From Cryphonectria parasitica EP155 (lineage: Eukaryota; Ascomycota; Sordariomycetes; Diaporthales; Cryphonectriaceae): 64,000 bases of DNA. Below, one piece after another: positions 59,849 through 64,000 of the stretch. The stretch lies in NCBI RefSeq assembly GCF_011745365.1, contig NW_024468912.1:1922001-1986000 (forward strand), read 5' to 3'. How positions within the stretch are numbered: the stretch's first letter is position 1; every line of letters begins with the position of its first letter. A program made the position numbers and the translations under genes. Below the pieces are notes generated by a model. The model searched no databases. It saw only the letters and a program-made list of their open reading frames with translations, and had not been told where the DNA came from.

Positions 59849-60301
59849 GTCTGTTTCAATATCTCTCCCAGCAAACCTCTGAGCAATAGCGAGCAACTCT
59901 GAACAAGACACCACGAGGGTAACCATTTCTTTGATTTGTGTTTCTTTTTATAAACAAAGCCAACGAGTGATTCGAAATAAGAAAAAAAAAAGTGTATTAA
60001 GGTATTTCCTCATCAACCAATCAAGAACATATACACCCCTCAGGGGTGTAAAAGGGAGAACGGGGGAATCTAGCCTCTCAGTCCACACGCACACACATAC
60101 ACACAACCCCAAGCCAGACCACCTCGGGCCCTGGCGCCTGGATACATGGTGGAGGGTCTGCTCTCTCAACTCTCTGCTATATCATTCAATCATCAAAGTA
60201 ACCGAGGGCTTTCTCTGGCAAACCGATACCGGATCGACTCCTTTTGTCTTTCCCGTTTATACTGAAACTGACACCACCTTTTCCTCTACCATGTGAGCAA
60301 C
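58930..60301. other. Intergenic region between convergent genes
   Basis: 3' flanks of the SERF-like gene and the cupredoxin gene. Contains a CT/GTCT microsatellite at 59817-59853. No gene could be supported. Confidence 0.6.
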
Positions 60302-61448
60302 TCAGATGAGACCGGCGTTTATCGCTGGCTCGCTCATGGCCATTGGTAGGGAGCCTGGATGAGTCATCAGTCAGCCAATGTGTTATCATTGCATGTGAGA
60401 AAGGGACAAAAAGAGAGAAGAAGCAAGCTTACCAGCAATACCGCCGAAGGCGTTCAGGCCCTGGACATTCGCAGCAGGGAAGCTGCCGGCGGCGCAGGTG
60501 ACGGCGCACACGCACTGGCCGTTGGCCACGCTGCCGGTGCCGGTGGTGACGCCCGTGCTGCTGGTGGTGCCCGTACTGCTAGCGGCGGCGGCGCCAGCTG
60601 CCGTCGTAGCGGTGGAGTTGGTTGACGTGCCGCCGGTGATGGCGGTCGCTGAGCCGGTGCCGTTCTGCGCGATGGCGGTGGACTGGAACGTGGCTTGGCT
60701 CTTGTCGGCGGTCGGGTTGATGGAGAAGACCATACCCTTGCCGCAGTGGCCCGTCTGCTTGCAGTAGAACCCTTTTTTTCGTTCATCGTTAGCCGTTTGG
60801 TCCTAGCAATCACTTTGCGTGCCTCCCACAGGAGAGGCAGAAGAAGAAGGTGAACTTACAGAGGGGAGTGGTGACCTGAACCTGCATGGCAACCTGTGGT
60901 GGCGGGTTGACGGCATTATTGGCGTTAGGCTGGAAGCCCGAGTCCATACCGCCAGCCATGGCCACACAGGGAGAGGTGAAGGAGGACTGGGTGACGGTGT
61001 GGTTGGTGCTCATGAAGGTGAAGACGACCATATCACCCACGGCCGCGGTGATGGACGAAGGGGTGTACACCAGACCCGCAGTGCCGCCGACCGTGACCTG
61101 GTGAGTAGTCGCCGAGGCTGGTGCAGCGGCCGCAGCCGATGCGGCAGCCGGGGCGGCCACGCTGGCGGCCTGTGGCACCGAAGTGGCAGCAGCAGCGCCG
61201 CCGATGTTGTTGATGATGGTGGTCTGCGAGCCGGCACCCGGGTTCACCCACACGAGGATGACCTCTGTCGCGGCCCCAGCGGTTATGCCCAGGCCGGACA
61301 GGCCCAGCGCGGCCAGTTCAGCGGACAGGGCGCCCAGCTGTGGCTTGCGTGGTGCGATCATATCCCTCCTGGCGGGGTAGTCGTTCTGGATGGCCTTGGC
61401 CATGGCCAGAGGTGCGGCACAGAGCGCCAGTGTCGTGGAGAACTTCAT
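60302..61448 (-). CDS. Secreted cupredoxin-like protein
   Basis: Three exons, 61448-60860, 60771-60433 and 60354-60302, encode 326 residues. A signal peptide (about 1-19) leads to an Ala-rich segment and then a cupredoxin fold (about 115-215). Type 1 copper ligands are all in place: H150 in STNHT, C200, H205 and M210 in the pattern C-x4-H-x4-M. The intron between exons 1 and 2 falls just before the ligand loop. A Ser/Thr/Gly-rich region that would be O-glycosylated follows. Fungal relatives are described as extracellular serine-rich or GPI-anchored proteins. The last residues (GLI at the end) are only weakly hydrophobic, so a GPI anchor is uncertain. Electron transfer or copper handling at the cell surface is inferred from the fold. 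Confidence 0.9.
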
Positions 61449-64000
61449 TTTGGATGTGTGTTTGTTGTTGTGTGGTTGGTATTGAGGATTAAGGTGTTAT
61501 CGAGATGATGAAGGTCAAGATATAAACCTCCTTTCCTCTCTCCTTGTTGTTGATTTGGCTCTGCCTTTTGTTTTCAAGTCGAACCTGTTCGAAGATTATG
61601 GCGAGTTCCTGCTCGTGGGCGTATAATGAATGGATGTATAGAAGTCGTGAAAATGGTCTCTTGGTCGAAAAGGAATTGAAAATGAGCGTGGACTCGAAAA
61701 TCTACACGAGCCGCCTTGGGAAGAAGGGGGAATCACAAAAGGTAGAAAGAGATGAAGAGAAGTAAGGAAGGAAAGAGAGAGGCCGAGAAACAAATTGGAC
61801 GTATGGGTAGAGAACAACAGCTTATATCAAGCATGGCGATCACACAGGTCCACGCCTTTGCCAAGGACAACTGGTGATGGGAGGAATACTGGCGACATCC
61901 TGGGCACAGGAGACCCTCTCGAGACCGGACCAGCGAATCATCTGCACAGGGATCTGTGAATCGGGCAGAACGGGGTCCGATCCAAGCCTGGGTATGAGAG
62001 GAACAGGACAAGGAGGAGAGGAGATAGATACTGTGGTTTGGTATAGTCAGGATCCGAACCTCATCTGGTCTTGGTCTGCTGGTCCTTGGTGGGGTGGGTG
62101 AGCGGAAGAAGAGGGAGGGGGGGGCGCAACGAGATGAGGTACGTACCATGAGTAGTGGTAGTAGTGATAGCAGTTGTCATTTACTTGCCATCCCAACCTT
62201 AATGCTAAGGTTGTGTCAAAGCCAAACGTGCCTTGCGCAGCCAAAACCTAGGCGGCTGTCGTCAGTGAGGACGACAAGGGGAAAGGAGTGAGGAGGCGGC
62301 TATGTGAGCAGCGATGATGAGACATCCGAAGAAGGGGCCATAACATGGGCTGTCATGGCTGGTTACAGGGGTATGCCCCGTCGACAACCTCCGCTAGCCA
62401 ATGCTGGTGGAGGGACGACCACCTGTGACAGATCCGTCTCGACTTGTGTTTGGCATTTTTCCCTTGCCGCTGATTCACGATAGGGAAATCGTCCGGACAG
62501 CCAACTACAATCAGTTCTCAATCGGATGACAGCTTTTCTTGGGCATTTATTGACTTTGATTTTTTATACTGAGTTTTCGTTTTTTTTTCATGGACTCACT
62601 CAACAATTTGGACCGAGAAGAGGAGCATCAAAGCTGTACAAGATGGGCCCTGGACAGCTACAGCGATCACTATGCTGTAGCAAGTAAAAGGTAGGCATTG
62701 CGTTCAGGCTTTATTTCCCCAATACTATGGAACCTCTTCAGTGGGTCCAGGGGTGTCGATTAAACTCGCGGGTCCTCCAAATAACGTTTAGATCACCCGC
62801 ATTAGTCCTGGGCCTTGCAGCAGCAGTCAGTCAGTGGCGCGTCCCAACTTTCTCAGGCCTGGGTCTCAGTGTCTGTCTGTCTATGTGTCTCTTCTCCGTC
62901 CATACTCGGCTTCTAAAAACCCGTGCGAGGCTGAGCACGGTTGCCATGCCTCCTGGTTTGTCCCTCTTTTCCGTGATATACCATACCGATCCCATTCCTT
63001 CATCCCAGGATCAGCCACTCGGCCCAGTGACAAGTCTAGATTGCCGGGAGGCCGCCCTTCGTCTCATGAATTGGATTAGTGGACCGTGGTGGACTGTCCT
63101 ATACTACGCCGAATAGGTTCAGATTATGACTGACTTGTCATAGAAGCCGCCCATGCAAAGAGAGGGTGAGAGAGGGTGAGCTTGAGAGAAATTTCGTCTG
63201 GTCTCAAGTGTGGCTTTCGTAGCTATCATCCCAGATCCGCCTGGCTGTATGTCACCTACTGTCTGATGCAGTAGCGCCTGGAATGCAGCGCACTGCCTTC
63301 CACAATGTAGCCTTACAGCTCTACAACTTGCTGGCGTCTTGAAAGCTCCCATAAATGAGCGCCGTTTTTCATAGCTTCTGAACGGGGTCACGTACAATTC
63401 TCAGCTAGGTGGAGATGGAACAAGCTTTTTCTCTGTGGACATTGATCCAGGCTCTAGCACGAAGCGAACGGGTCTCGATGCAATTCCTCACTGCTTGGAA
63501 GAAACGACAAAATTCCCGCGTCTGCGTGATGTCAACTGCTGTATAGCTTTTTGGAGAGTCGCGATTCGCTTGGCCGGGTCCATTATGGTCATGTTCCAAT
63601 TGAAACAAACATCTTGTGTGATTATTCCCATGCAACACAGGGGTTGGGGTTGGGTACGTTTCGTGTCTTGAAAGAACCGGACAGTCCTGCCAAAACGCCA
63701 CCGAATGGCCAAGTTCCCACCTCTAGTGCGATTGATTGATTGAACGATTTGGGCAGAAACACCCTAAGTGGGAAGAGTGAGAAAAAGAGATACAGAGAAA
63801 ATCGTATGACAACCCACGTGGCGGCTGTTTGGCCATAGTAGTCCCCCGGGCGGGGCAACGTTTCTACCACACTATGTCCCGGAGTCCCTGACGATCCAAC
63901 ACGGGCTGTCGCAGAATGGCTAATCTGAAGGTCGATCAATCAACACCAACCAAGCCTTTGATCTTGTGGCTTCTATCAAATGCTGAGACTCACTGCCCTT
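61449..64000. other. Upstream region of cupredoxin gene, no other gene
   Basis: Contains the promoter of the cupredoxin gene. Frames here are short and show no recognisable domain. Confidence 0.55.

Noticed and set aside
62041..62100. GGTTCGGATCC on the minus strand, like a tRNA B box
   Set aside because: The flanks do not form a T-stem, and there is no acceptor stem or A box at the right distance.

Overview
The window looks like nuclear DNA of a filamentous ascomycete (Pezizomycotina, probably a Sordariomycete). The reasons are short introns with GTRNGT-type donors and CTNAC/CTAAC-type branch sites just ahead of the acceptor, GC-rich coding exons with C/G-ending codons, families typical of this group (Zn2Cys6 factor, Hce2/Ecp2-like secreted protein, fungal glutamate decarboxylase, Xyd1-type dehydrogenase), and no bacterial-style gene packing. 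No CRISPR array, rRNA or convincing tRNA gene was seen, and no intact transposon.

Layout: 1-12389 is gene-free and full of microsatellites and G/C homopolymers, and ends in the leader of a plus-strand Zn2Cys6 transcription factor (12408-15092). A convergent glutamate decarboxylase follows on the minus strand (18022-19908). After about 5 kb without a supported gene come two minus-strand genes: a PA/TM/RING-H2 membrane protein (24989-26727) and tubulin-folding cofactor B (29424-30383). Another gene desert of about 7.6 kb precedes a plus-strand polyglutamine Myb/SANT protein (37990-40018). The rest is mostly minus strand: Trm9-like tRNA wobble-uridine methyltransferase (41535-43061), Xyd1-like NADP-dependent D-xylose dehydrogenase (45218-46476), Pcf11 (47886-50649), an Hce2/Ecp2-like secreted effector (52143-52977) and a four-helix membrane protein (53906-54931). 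Then come a plus-strand SERF/4F5-like small protein (58460-58929) and a minus-strand secreted cupredoxin (60302-61448). Exon structures were worked out by hand from splice signals, reading phase and family similarity, and all eleven multi-exon or single-exon models close in frame.

The genes are unrelated housekeeping, regulatory and secreted functions, and no biosynthetic cluster or defence system is apparent. Points worth a second look are a 12-base motif GTACTATGGTAC present three times exactly, a Myb gene whose apparent start codon is GTG, a stop-free in-frame 78-nt intron in the membrane-protein gene, a cluster of CreA-type sites upstream of the xylose dehydrogenase, a roughly 205-residue low-complexity insertion in the Trm9-like enzyme, and an expandable Asn-Ser repeat inside the effector domain. 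I did not find a clear candidate for a wholly new system.
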